Assembly (NCBI RefSeq): GCF_014641715.1
Contig: NZ_BMIG01000016.1
Location: 1-63,912, forward strand
From: Polaromonas eurypsychrophila
GTDB lineage: Bacteria; Pseudomonadota; Gammaproteobacteria; Burkholderiales; Burkholderiaceae_C
Reading direction: 5' to 3'
Length of the DNA: 63,912 nucleotides
Part shown: positions 40,271-48,486 of the stretch, in pieces
Position numbering within the stretch: the stretch's first letter is position 1
How the letters are laid out: each line of letters starts with the position of its first letter
Position numbers and translations under genes: made by a program
The notes under the pieces: model-generated
The model's input: the letters and a program-made list of their open reading frames with translations, nothing else
Databases searched by the model: none
Told to the model about the DNA's origin: nothing

Positions 40271-41287
40271 TTATTTCAGCGCTGCGGCCGCAACGATCTT
40301 CTGGTCGATCGCGCCGAATACCAGCTCGCCATCCTTGCCCTTCATCTCGATGCGGATGGTATCGCCGAATTTCATGAACTCGGTCGAGGGCTTGCCGTCC
40401 TGGATGGTTTCGATGGCGCGTTTTTCGGCAATGCAGCTGTAGCCTTTCGGCCAGTCGGTCTTGCCCTTGGCCTCGACACCCTTGTTGCTGACGGTGCCCG
40501 AGCCAATGATGGAGCCCGCTCGTACATTGCGCGTCTTGCAGATGTGGGCGATCAACTGGCCGAAATGAAAGGTCATTTCCGGACCGGCGTCGCACATGCC
40601 GACCTTGCGGCCGTTCCAGGTGCTTTGCATGGTGAGGTTGACGCGCCCCTGGTCCCAGGTATCACCGAGCTCGTCCAGTGTGACAGCCACCGGGCTGAAG
40701 GCCGTCGCTGGCTTGCTCTGGAAAAAGCCAAAACCCTTGGCCAGTTCATTCGGAATCAAATTGCGCAGGCTCACGTCGTTGGCCAGCATCACCAGGCGAA
40801 TGCCCTCGAGCGCCTGCTCGGGCGTGCTCTGCATGGGCACATCGCCGGTGATGACCGCTACCTCGGCCTCGAAGTCGATGCCGTACTCTTCGCTCGGGCA
40901 GATCACGTCGTCGCAGGGGCCAATGAAGTCGTCGCTGCCGCCCTGGTACATCAGCGGGTCCTTGTAGAAGCTGCCCGGCACCTCGGACTCGCGCGCCTTG
41001 CGCACCAGCTCCACATGGTTGATATAAGCCGAGCCGTCGGCCCATTGGTAGGCACGCGGCAGCGGCGCCATGCATTGCGCGGGGTCAAAGGGAAATGCGT
41101 GGCGCGCCTTGCCGTTGTTCAGCGTGTCGTACAGGTCCTGCAACTGCGGCGCCAGAAAGCCCCAGTCGTCAAGCACCTGCTGCAGTTTGCTGGCGATGCC
41201 CGTCGCATAATGGGCCATGGTCAGATCGCGCGAGACGACCACCAACTGGCCGTCACGGGAGCCGTCTTTGTAGCTTGCGAGCTTCAT
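40271..41287 (-). CDS. Fumarylacetoacetate hydrolase family protein
   Basis: The 338-residue protein has the FAH fold with metal-ligand regions YGIDFEAEVAVITGDVP and LANDVSLRNLIPNELAKGFG, and the catalytic region GSIIGSGTVSNKG. The N-terminus is MKLASYKDGSRDGQLVVVS. It probably cleaves a C-C bond in an aromatic-acid ring-cleavage product; fumarylacetoacetate itself is one option. It is divergent from an IclR regulator, which probably controls it. Confidence 0.9.
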   Translation of the reverse strand: MKLASYKDGSRDGQLVVVSRDLTMAHYATGIASKLQQVLDDWGFLAPQLQDLYDTLNNGKARHAFPFDPAQCMAPLPRAYQWADGSAYINHVELVRKARESEVPGSFYKDPLMYQGGSDDFIGPCDDVICPSEEYGIDFEAEVAVITGDVPMQSTPEQALEGIRLVMLANDVSLRNLIPNELAKGFGFFQSKPATAFSPVAVTLDELGDTWDQGRVNLTMQSTWNGRKVGMCDAGPEMTFHFGQLIAHICKTRNVRAGSIIGSGTVSNKGVEAKGKTDWPKGYSCIAEKRAIETIQDGKPSTEFMKFGDTIRIEMKGKDGELVFGAIDQKIVAAAALK

Positions 41288-41399
41288 CTGTTTCCTTTGG
41301 GGTTATGGGGTGCACGGCGAGGGTTCGCGACGAGGGATTGGAGTTACGATAAGTGAAATCAATTTACCTAAATGTAATTTTCAATTTTAGTCGAATTCC
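41288..41399. promoter_or_regulatory. Divergent control region between the FAH-family gene and iclR-type gene
   Basis: The 112-base gap turns sharply AT-rich at about 41348-41390, with partly palindromic TTTACCTAAATGTAA. This would be the expected place for overlapping promoters and the IclR operator. Exact boxes cannot be fixed by eye. Confidence 0.45.
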
Positions 41400-42275
41400 A
41401 TGAAAGAGCGCAAAACCGCCCCCCCCCCATCATCACCGGCCCTGCCCGCGCAACGCGCCGGCATCCAGTCGGTGGAAGTCGGCTTCAGTCTGCTGCAGGT
41501 GCTGGGCGCCTCGCCGGGCCCGCTGATGCTGCGCGACCTCGCCCTTGCTGCCGGCATGAGCGCGGCCAAGGCACACCGCTACCTGGTGAGCTTCCAGCGC
41601 CTAGAACTGGTGACGCAGGACCCCGGCACCACACGTTACGACCTCGGCCCCGCCGCACTCAAGCTGGGCTTGGCCTCGCTGTCGCGTCTGGACAGCGTCA
41701 AACTCGCGCGCCAGCGCATGGCGCCACTGATGGAGCAGATAGGCCAGACCCTGGCACTCGCCGTCTGGGGCAACCAGGGGCCAACCATCGTGCACTGGGA
41801 AGAGTCGCCCCAGGCCATCACTGTCAATTTGCGCCTGGGTGACGTGATGCCCTTGCTGTCCTCCGCCACCGGCCTGTGTTTTTCTGCCTTCATGGCCCAG
41901 CCAGCCGGCGGCCGCAAGCGCGCTGCGGCGAGCAACAGCCACCAGTCACATGACCGCCTTCCGCCCTTGTTGAGAGACGAGCTGACTCGCCTGCAAAAGC
42001 TGGCGCGCAAGGATGTGCCCAAAACCATGGCCGATGTCACGGCTGTGCTGAACGAAGTCCGGCGCCGCGGTCTGGCGCGTGTGGTGGACACCTTGCTGCC
42101 GGGTGTCGCTGGCTTTTGCGCTCCGGTGTTCGACGCCGATGGTCACCTGGCGCTGGGTGTGGTGTCCATGGGATCGGTGGCCACTTTCGACACCGACTGG
42201 GATGGCGCGGTGGCGCAACCCTTGTCGGCCGCGGCGCGGCAGCTCAGCAGCGACCTGGGCTACACAGAGTCATGA
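41400..42275 (+). CDS. IclR-family transcriptional regulator
   Basis: The 291-residue protein has a Pro-rich start and the winged helix-turn-helix (LMLRDLALAAGMSAAKAHRY). A C-terminal IclR effector domain covers about 110-285, with GVAGFCAPVFDADGHLALGV. It is divergent from the FAH-family gene, its likely target. Its stop overlaps the ATG of the next gene (ATGA). Confidence 0.92.
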   Translation: MKERKTAPPPSSPALPAQRAGIQSVEVGFSLLQVLGASPGPLMLRDLALAAGMSAAKAHRYLVSFQRLELVTQDPGTTRYDLGPAALKLGLASLSRLDSVKLARQRMAPLMEQIGQTLALAVWGNQGPTIVHWEESPQAITVNLRLGDVMPLLSSATGLCFSAFMAQPAGGRKRAAASNSHQSHDRLPPLLRDELTRLQKLARKDVPKTMADVTAVLNEVRRRGLARVVDTLLPGVAGFCAPVFDADGHLALGVVSMGSVATFDTDWDGAVAQPLSAAARQLSSDLGYTES

Positions 42276-43342
42276 ACGCCCTGACGGCACAGCACACCGC
42301 AGCGCCGCCGCTGCGACCGCTGCTGGTGCTGACGTCTGCGGTGGTGCTCGCCCATGTGCTGCTGCTGCAAGCCGCGCCGGCCCATTGGGGCATGGAAGCC
42401 GAGCGAGCCCTCAAGCTGCGCCCCTTGATCACGCGCAGCATAGAAATCAAGCCGCCCAGCCCGACGGCTGCCCTGCCGGCCCCGCCGCCACCGGTTCAAC
42501 GGGCCGCTCCTGCCGTCGCGCCACGTTTACAACAAAATACGGCCTCAGCCCTTGCCAAGAAAGAGCCAGCAGCTATTGAATCAATAGCATCCCCGGTACC
42601 CGAGCCGACCGCGACCACCACGCCACCCACACCGGCGCCTGAGCCCAGGCCGCCGGTTGCGGAGGCGGCGCCTGCAACGCCGGTGGCAGCCGCCGGCGCG
42701 CTGACCATTCCCGGCTCCATGCGTCTCAAATACAGCATGACCGGCCGATCCAGAAACATGGACTACCACGCCTCAGCCCAGCTCGACTGGCTGCAGGACG
42801 GCGAGGCCTACCAGGCCGGCATGGTGGTCAGCGCCTTTGGCCTGGGCGAGCGTTCCATGGCCAGCCGGGGTCAGATCACCGGCGACGGGCTGGCACCGAC
42901 CCGCTTCCTGGACAAGTCGCGCAGCGAGCGCGCGGCGCATTTTCAGCCCGACAAAGGCAAGATCACCTTCAGTGCCAACTCGCCCGACGTACCCTGGCAG
43001 CCAGGCGCGCAGGACCGTGTCAGTGTTTTTGTGCAGCTCGCCAGCTTGCTTGCCGGCGACCCGGCCAAGTACCCGGTCGGCAGCAGCGTATCGCTGTTCA
43101 CCGCCGGTCCCACCGGGGCGGACACCTGGACTTTTGTGGTCGAAGCCGAGGAAAAGCTTTCGCTGCCGGCTGGCGAGTTCAGCGCCGTCAAACTCACGCG
43201 CAAGCCGCAGCGCGACTACGACCAGGCTGTTGAGGTCTGGCTTGCACCTTCGCTGGCCTGGCTGCCTGCACGCATACGCATCACCCAACACAATGGCGAT
43301 TTTGTGGACCAGCAGTTGCGGGTTGCCGAGAAGCCCCTGTGA
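42272..43342 (+). CDS. DUF3108 domain protein with Pro/Ala-rich linker
   Basis: The 356-residue protein starts at the ATG overlapping the IclR stop. It has one N-terminal membrane segment (LVLTSAVVLAHVLLL), a long Pro/Ala linker (about 55-145) and a DUF3108 domain (YSMTGRSRNMDYHASAQLDW to DFVDQQLRVAEKPL). The domain is predicted to be a periplasmic beta-barrel-like fold of unknown role. A short dispersed palindrome is embedded in the linker and encodes PAAIESIAS. Confidence 0.82.
   Translation: MNALTAQHTAAPPLRPLLVLTSAVVLAHVLLLQAAPAHWGMEAERALKLRPLITRSIEIKPPSPTAALPAPPPPVQRAAPAVAPRLQQNTASALAKKEPAAIESIASPVPEPTATTTPPTPAPEPRPPVAEAAPATPVAAAGALTIPGSMRLKYSMTGRSRNMDYHASAQLDWLQDGEAYQAGMVVSAFGLGERSMASRGQITGDGLAPTRFLDKSRSERAAHFQPDKGKITFSANSPDVPWQPGAQDRVSVFVQLASLLAGDPAKYPVGSSVSLFTAGPTGADTWTFVVEAEEKLSLPAGEFSAVKLTRKPQRDYDQAVEVWLAPSLAWLPARIRITQHNGDFVDQQLRVAEKPL
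42571..42588. repeat. AGCTATTGAATCAATAGC palindrome inside the DUF3108 gene
   Basis: This is a perfect 18-base palindrome within the Pro/Ala linker coding region, in frame as part of PAAIESIAS. It is nearly identical to the intergenic copy at 37921-37938, so it appears to be a repeat inserted into a coding region. Confidence 0.65.
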
Positions 43343-43451
43343 GCGCGAATCGGGAGATATTTCGCGACTTTTCACACATTTTGCGGATTTACCCTGTGGC
43401 CCTTGAACTTGGCTCGGTCGTTGCTATCTGATGGACAAGGACCCAAGCTCT

Positions 43452-43733
43452 ATGCACATGCTCTACGACTCTGAATCATTTGTGGTGGTGCAAATCCACG
43501 CCAACGCGCCGGAAAAGTCCGCGCCCACGCCTGCCGTGCCCCAACTGGCGCGCCATGGCTTTGAAATTGTCGACAAACGCTCTGGCAAAGAGGTCTACCT
43601 CGATGGCTCCTGGGCCGAGATGTTCCAGCAGCGCCTGAACGTCTGGCAGCAAAAAACGCCCACGCAGGAAGAAATCGAAGACACACTGGAGGGTTACGCC
43701 GAACTGGCGCACACCCCTGTCTCCCTGCACTGA
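43452..43733 (+). CDS. DUF3567 family protein
   Basis: The 93-residue protein starts MHMLYDSESFVVVQIHANAP and has the family middle (HGFEIVDKRSGKEVYLDGSW) and acidic end. An in-frame ATG at 43431 is an alternative start. The family is common in Burkholderiales and of unknown function. It is separated by only two bases from the next gene. Confidence 0.8.
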   Translation: MHMLYDSESFVVVQIHANAPEKSAPTPAVPQLARHGFEIVDKRSGKEVYLDGSWAEMFQQRLNVWQQKTPTQEEIEDTLEGYAELAHTPVSLH

Positions 43734-43735
43734 CC

Positions 43736-44137
43736 ATGCCGGACAGTAAACCGGCCCAGCAGAAGCGTTCACAGCTTCACAAAAAAATACTGGACAACTG
43801 GGACAACGAGGACGCCGCGAAAGCCGGCCTTCCGGGTGTGATGCATGTCGCCAACGCCGACGTGCCTCCGCTGGCAAACGCCGAACTGGTGCAGCTTCAG
43901 GTTCGCGTAATCGCACTGGAAAATTTGCTGATTGCCCTGCTCTCGGAAGCTTCCGACAGTCAGCGCACACTGGCCCGTGAAATGGCAACTTACATCTCGC
44001 CGCGACCTGGGTATACCCCGCATTCGCTGACGCTTCATGCCGCCGACCAGATGCTTCATCTCGTTGAGCGTGGTGAACTTTTTGGTCTTAACGCCCGAGC
44101 GGGTCAGGCCGGCGCAGACAACGCCGGGGATCAATAG
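43736..44137 (+). CDS. Hypothetical protein, coupled to the DUF3567 gene
   Basis: The 133-residue protein has a basic N-terminus (MPDSKPAQQKRSQLHKKILD) and a central helical segment with heptad-like leucines (LQVRVIALENLLIALLSEAS). I do not recognise the family. It starts two bases after the DUF3567 stop, so the pair is probably co-expressed. It ends next to the norR remnant. Confidence 0.6.
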   Translation: MPDSKPAQQKRSQLHKKILDNWDNEDAAKAGLPGVMHVANADVPPLANAELVQLQVRVIALENLLIALLSEASDSQRTLAREMATYISPRPGYTPHSLTLHAADQMLHLVERGELFGLNARAGQAGADNAGDQ

Positions 44138-44140
44138 GTT

Positions 44141-44410
44141 TCACGCCTTCAGCCCGAGGCGCCGGGCCAGCTTGTGCAAGTTGCTCGCATTGACGCCCAG
44201 TTGCCGCGCCGCTTGCGCCCAGTTGCTTTGATGCGCGGCCAGCGCCTGAATGATTGACTGGCGTTCGCAGCCGTTTACTGCGTCGCGCAGCGTGGTGCCC
44301 GGCACCACTGGGGCGGCAGACTTTGTGTCCGGCGCTGAAGCCGCAGCAGCGTCGTCCGCGACCAGCAACTCTGGCCCATCCAGATCAAGCAAGTCGGTTT
44401 GCAGCAGGGG
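44141..44410 (-). pseudogene. norR: norR 3' remnant (NO-responsive regulator, Fis-type HTH only)
   Basis: Only the final 85-90 residues remain. They contain a linker (LLDLDGPELLVADDAA) and a Fis-type helix-turn-helix (SIIQALAAHQSNWAQAARQL, then GVNASNLHKLARRLGL), as at the end of sigma54 activators of the NorR type. The GAF and AAA+ domains are missing. An in-frame TAG lies at the break (44411-44413). Directly beyond the break, on the other strand, is the 3' part of a nitric oxide reductase. Confidence 0.75.
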
Positions 44411-44411
44411 C

Positions 44412-44830
44412 TAAACACCACGCCGGTGCATGCCCACGCCGCCCTCTTCGGGGTATACGGCATGCTGGCCCTTGGCTTCACGCTGCTGGTGTTGCGCTAT
44501 ATCCGGCCGCACTACGAGTTCAACCAGAAGCTCATGAAAACGGCGTTCTGGGGCCTCAATGCAGGCCTGGTGTTGATGATCTTCACCAGTCTGCTGCCGA
44601 TCGGCATCATCCAGTTTTATGCCAGTGTCAGCGAGGGCCTGTGGTACGCGCGCAGCGAAGCTTTCATGCAGCAACCGCTATTGCAAACCCTGCGCTGGGT
44701 GCGTACCTTCGGCGATGTGGTGTTCATCATTGGCGCACTGGCCGTCGCGCTGCAGGTGGTTCCGGGCTTGCTGGGCAAAAAACCTGCACTCGTCCTGTCC
44801 GGTGATGGTCTTCGTACCGTTGCAGTCTGA
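44412..44830 (+). pseudogene. norB: norB 3' remnant (quinol-type nitric oxide reductase)
   Basis: About 139 residues match the C-terminal helices of qNor-type NorB, starting in the haem-ligand helix (TTPVHAHAALFGVYGMLALG), then LLPIGIIQFYASVSEGLWYA and RTFGDVVFIIGALAV. A full-length enzyme would exceed 700 residues and the catalytic N-terminal portion is gone. The frame has no proper start; the first usable codon is a TTG at 44399 within the norR remnant. It is a deletion product. Confidence 0.78.
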
Positions 44831-44901
44831 GAAAAAAGCGTAGCCCAGCCGCATGAAAACCGGGGAACGGACATAGCGAGTGTGGCGCATCGGCCACCTG
44901 G

Positions 44902-45975
44902 TCAGTGCGTGGGCTTCGCCGTTTCCGGGTACAGCCAGCGGTACAGCGGCGCAACCAGCACCAGCACCGCCACCAGCCGGCACACCTGAAACGCGGTCAC
45001 CACCGGCACCCCGAGCTGCAGCACCTTGGCGGTGATCGCCATCTCGGCGATACCGCCCGGCGACGTGCTCAAAATCAGCGTCGCCAACGGCAATCCGGTC
45101 GCGAAGGTCAGCAACCAGGCAAACCCACTGCACAGCGCGATCATGCCCAAGGTGCCCACCGCCACCGACATCAGCCAGCGCGGCGCGGCATGCAAAAACG
45201 CCCTCGAAAAGCGCACGCCCAGACTCACAGCAATCAACAACTGCGCGCCGTTGGTGAGCCAGGGCGGAATCCCCGACAGAAACACGCCGGCCATGGTCAG
45301 GCCCATGGACACCAGCAACGCACCCATGAACCAGGGATTGGCGCGCCCCAGGCGCTGCATCGCCCAGGCGCCCAGGGCGGTGGTCAGCGCCAGCATCGCA
45401 AAACCCGGCCACTGAACCGCACGCAGCACCGGCGGATGCAGGTCCATGCCATGCAGCCCGCTCAACTGCATGGCAAAGGGCACGGTCACCGTGACCAGCA
45501 GCAGGCGCAGGCCGTGTGACGCAGCCACCAGATCGGTGCGCGCATGAGCGCGTTCGGCCAGCAGGGTCATCTCCGACGCCCCGCCTATCGCACCGGCGAA
45601 ATAACTGGTGGCGCGCATCGACGGCGCCGCCACATCGGTCATGTACTGCGCATTGACGCGGTGCAGCCAGGCGCCAAATACCAGACCCAGGCCCAGGGCC
45701 CAGACAATCGCCAGTGCAATGGCCCACCACAAGCTGGCCACCAGCGCGATAACCTGCGGCGTGAAAAAAAGCCCGAGCGCGACGGCGATCACCCACTGGC
45801 CGAGGTTGCCCAGCGGCAGCCAGCTTCGGGTCGGCGCCCCCGCCACCGACGCACAGGCCGTGGCCAGCAGCGGACCGATCATCCAGGGCAGGGGCGTGCG
45901 CAGGTAAACACAGAACCCGGCGGCGGCCAGCGCCAGCAGCAGGGTCCCAATAATGCGGTAAGGCTTGACGGGCAT
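44902..45975 (-). CDS. AbrB-family (ammonia monooxygenase-like) membrane protein
   Basis: The 357-residue protein starts at MPVKPYRIIGTLLLALAAAG; the open frame extends to a TTG at 46050. It has about ten hydrophobic helices in two repeated halves. The motif TPLPWMIGPLLATACASVAG in the first half is echoed by ANPWFMGALLVSMGLTMAG in the second, and STSPGGIAEMAITA lies near the end. This is the TIGR03082/AbrB duplication family, of uncertain transport function. It is divergent from the ChaN-like gene. Confidence 0.85.
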   Translation of the reverse strand: MPVKPYRIIGTLLLALAAAGFCVYLRTPLPWMIGPLLATACASVAGAPTRSWLPLGNLGQWVIAVALGLFFTPQVIALVASLWWAIALAIVWALGLGLVFGAWLHRVNAQYMTDVAAPSMRATSYFAGAIGGASEMTLLAERAHARTDLVAASHGLRLLLVTVTVPFAMQLSGLHGMDLHPPVLRAVQWPGFAMLALTTALGAWAMQRLGRANPWFMGALLVSMGLTMAGVFLSGIPPWLTNGAQLLIAVSLGVRFSRAFLHAAPRWLMSVAVGTLGMIALCSGFAWLLTFATGLPLATLILSTSPGGIAEMAITAKVLQLGVPVVTAFQVCRLVAVLVLVAPLYRWLYPETAKPTH

Positions 45976-46058
45976 CAACAAGGCAAACAGGGAAATGGAA
46001 AGAGAAAGCTGAGCAGTCAGCCACTTGGCTTTACGATGGCACCAGGACAAGCCCTAGT

Positions 46059-46919
46059 ATGAACCGCCTGAACCCCTCCCATCCCGCCGCGCGCCGGTCT
46101 TTCGCCGTGCTGATTCTGCTGCTGGTCGCCGCTTGCGCCCGCGTGCCCGAACCTCGGCTGTTTCCGGAGGCGCCCAACGACATCACCGTGCGCACCGATG
46201 CACTGCTGCCGGCCGACGTGGTCTTGCTGGGCGAGCAGCACGACGCGGCCGAACACCAGCACATCCACCAGCATGTGGTGGCGCGGCTGGCGGTTGACGG
46301 CAAGCTCGGTGCGCTGGCACTGGAGATGGCCGACGCCGGCCGCAGCACCGCCGCACTCAAGTCCAACAGCACGCAACTGGCGGTGCAGGAGGCGCTGGGC
46401 TGGAATAGCAAAAGCTGGCCCTGGGCCGCCTACGGCCCGGCGGTGATGGTTGCCGTGAAGGCCGGTGTGCCGGTGCTGGGCGCCAACCTGCCCGCGGCGC
46501 AGATGCGGGAGGCCATGGCCGACACCCGGCTTGATGGCCAGTTGCCGGGGTCGGCACTCAAGGCCCAGCAGCAATTGATCCGCATCGGCCACTGCGGTTT
46601 CTTGCCTGAGGACAGGATTTCACCGATGACACGCATCCAGGTGGCGCGCGACATCAGCATGGCCCGCACCATCCAGCAGGCGGCGCTGCCCGGCAAGACC
46701 GTGGTGCTGCTGGCCGGCAGCGGCCACGTCAACCGCGAACTCGGCGTGCCGCAACATCTGCCGGCCGACATGAAAGTCAAGGCCGTTCTGCTGCGCGCCG
46801 GCCCGCCGCCGGCCGCAAGCAATGCTCGCCCGGACGCCGGCAAGCCGCCGGCCTTTGACGTGGTGTGGACCACACCGGCCGTGCCGGAAAAAGATTACTG
46901 CGAAGGCCTGCGGAAATAA
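46059..46919 (+). CDS. ChaN-like haem-binding lipoprotein
   Basis: The 286-residue protein has a lipoprotein signal (SFAVLILLLVAAC, lipobox VAAC, acylated Cys near residue 26). The ChaN domain is recognisable: LLGEQHDAAEHQHIHQHVVA, then LALEMADAGR, then VVLLAGSGHVNRELGVPQHL. ChaN of Campylobacter binds haem and is iron-regulated. It is probably anchored to the outer membrane. Confidence 0.88.
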   Translation: MNRLNPSHPAARRSFAVLILLLVAACARVPEPRLFPEAPNDITVRTDALLPADVVLLGEQHDAAEHQHIHQHVVARLAVDGKLGALALEMADAGRSTAALKSNSTQLAVQEALGWNSKSWPWAAYGPAVMVAVKAGVPVLGANLPAAQMREAMADTRLDGQLPGSALKAQQQLIRIGHCGFLPEDRISPMTRIQVARDISMARTIQQAALPGKTVVLLAGSGHVNRELGVPQHLPADMKVKAVLLRAGPPPAASNARPDAGKPPAFDVVWTTPAVPEKDYCEGLRK

Positions 46920-46943
46920 GCGCAGCACGCCCGTGGAAGGATG

Positions 46944-47035
46944 GTCATCCCGGACTTGATCCGGGATCCATTTTCAAGCGACCACTACAGCAAACACTCG
47001 GGGCATGGATTGCGGGTCGAGCCCGCAATGACAAG
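46944..47035. repeat. Double extragenic palindrome (GTCATCCCGG / CCCGCAATGAC type)
   Basis: GTCATCCCGG-ACTTGAT-CCGGGATCCA (46944-46970) is followed by CATGGATTGCGGGTCGAG and CCCGCAATGAC at about 47004-47033. These are two hairpins with complementary outer ends (GTCAT/ATGAC) between the convergent chaN-like and aminotransferase genes. They belong to the same family as the units at 40174 and 52038. Confidence 0.65.
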
Positions 47036-47046
47036 TTCCGGGGCGC

Positions 47047-48387
47047 TCAGACGTTCTTCCTGATCGCGTCGGCCACCACGCTGACGATGCGCTCCACGTG
47101 CTCTTTCTCCACGATGTAGGGCGGGCAGATCACGATGTTCTCGCCCGCCGGGCGTACCAACACGCCGTTGCGGAAACAGTCCATAAAAATGTCATAGGCA
47201 CGTTTGCCGGGCGATCCGGCAATCGATGACAGCTCTACCGCTGCGGCCAGCCCGAGGCTGCGGATACCGATCACATTGGGTAGGCCCTTGAAGGCACTGT
47301 GTACGGCGTCACCGAGCACCCCCCCCATTTGCCCGGCCCGTTCAAACAGCTTTTCTTCCTTGAACAGCGTGAGCGTGGCCATGGCCGCCGCGCAGGCCAC
47401 CGGGTGGCCCGAGTAGGTGTAGCCGTGGAAAAACTCGATCGCATGCTCGGGGCCACCGGCGCTGGCGTCCATCATGGTGTTGTAGATGCGGTCGGTGCAG
47501 ATCACGCCGCCCAACGGAATCACGCCGTTGGTCACGCACTTGGCAAAGTTCAGCATGTCAGGCACCACGCCGTAGTAGTCGGCACCGAAGTTGGTGCCGA
47601 GGCGGCCGAAGCCGGTGATGACCTCGTCAAAAATCAGCAGGATGCCGTGTTTGTCGCAAATCTCGCGCAGGCGTTTGAGGTAGCCCTTGGGCGGCAAATA
47701 CCAGCCAGCGCTGCCGGCCACCGGCTCAACGATCACGGCGGCGATGTTGCTTGGGTCGTGCAGTGGCAGGATGCGGTTTTCAAGCTCGAGCAGGAGGTCC
47801 TCTTCCCAGACCGGTTCGACACCGTGGATGTAGGCGTGTTTGAGCGGGTCATGGATGAAACGCAAATGGTCCACGCGCGGTAACAGCGCTGCGCCGTAGA
47901 CCTTGCGGTTGGCCGGGATGCCGCCCACACTCATGCCGCCAAAACCGACGCCGTGGTAACCCTTTTCGCGGCCGATGAAAACATTGCGGTGGCCCTCGCC
48001 ACGCGCGCGGTGGTAGGCAAGCGCTACTTTCAGCGAGGTATCGGCCGCCTCCGAACCGGAGTTGCAAAACAGCACCTGGTTCAAATCGCCGGGCGCCATG
48101 TCGGCGATCATCTCGGCGGCCTGAAAAGCCTGGTCGTTGCTGGCCTGGAAGGCGGTGGCGTAGTCCAGCGTGTCGAGCTGCTTCTTGATGGCCTCGTTGA
48201 TCGGCTTGCGATTGTGGCCTGCCGCCACGCACCACAGACTGGAGATGCCGTCGAGCACCTGCTTGCCGTCGTGGGTGGTGAAAAACATGCCGTCGGCCGC
48301 CACAAACACGCGCGGCTCCTTTTTGAAACTGCGGTTCGGCGTGAACGGCAGCCACTGGTGGTCCATGTTGAAGTCGGGGTAGGCCAT
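47047..48387 (-). CDS. Class III PLP aminotransferase (omega-amino acid:pyruvate type)
   Basis: From the ATG complementary to 48385-48387, preceded by AGGAG, the protein has 446 residues (MAYPDFNMDHQWLPFTPNRS). The longer open frame upstream is not part of it. PLP-binding features are VLFCNSGSEAADTSLKVAL, LLIFDEVITGFGRLGTNF and the Schiff-base Lys in FAKCVTNGVIPLGG. The family moves amino groups from omega-amines such as beta-alanine or GABA to pyruvate. The exact donor is not determinable. Confidence 0.9.
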   Translation of the reverse strand: MAYPDFNMDHQWLPFTPNRSFKKEPRVFVAADGMFFTTHDGKQVLDGISSLWCVAAGHNRKPINEAIKKQLDTLDYATAFQASNDQAFQAAEMIADMAPGDLNQVLFCNSGSEAADTSLKVALAYHRARGEGHRNVFIGREKGYHGVGFGGMSVGGIPANRKVYGAALLPRVDHLRFIHDPLKHAYIHGVEPVWEEDLLLELENRILPLHDPSNIAAVIVEPVAGSAGWYLPPKGYLKRLREICDKHGILLIFDEVITGFGRLGTNFGADYYGVVPDMLNFAKCVTNGVIPLGGVICTDRIYNTMMDASAGGPEHAIEFFHGYTYSGHPVACAAAMATLTLFKEEKLFERAGQMGGVLGDAVHSAFKGLPNVIGIRSLGLAAAVELSSIAGSPGKRAYDIFMDCFRNGVLVRPAGENIVICPPYIVEKEHVERIVSVVADAIRKNV

Positions 48388-48486
48388 CAAAAATCTCCTG
48401 CGGTGACAAGGCAAGGGTGCCGGGACGTCATCTGCATTCTGGCACCGTCCGCAGCGGGACAGCGCCGCTCCTGCGACAATTCTTTC

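Noticed and set aside
44399..44830. NorB-like ORF as an intact small membrane protein
   Set aside because: It begins within the norR remnant, lacks a credible start, and matches only the last helices of a protein more than 700 residues long.
44678..46024. A 448-codon minus-strand frame
   Set aside because: It overlaps the AbrB-like gene in another frame on the same strand and is Gly/Ala/Arg/His-rich without hydrophobic helices. The AbrB frame has the conserved motifs.
46920..47046. Repeats considered as a possible CRISPR array
   Set aside because: The units are palindromes of variable spacing, not regularly spaced direct repeats with unique spacers, and no cas genes are present. No CRISPR array was seen anywhere in the window.
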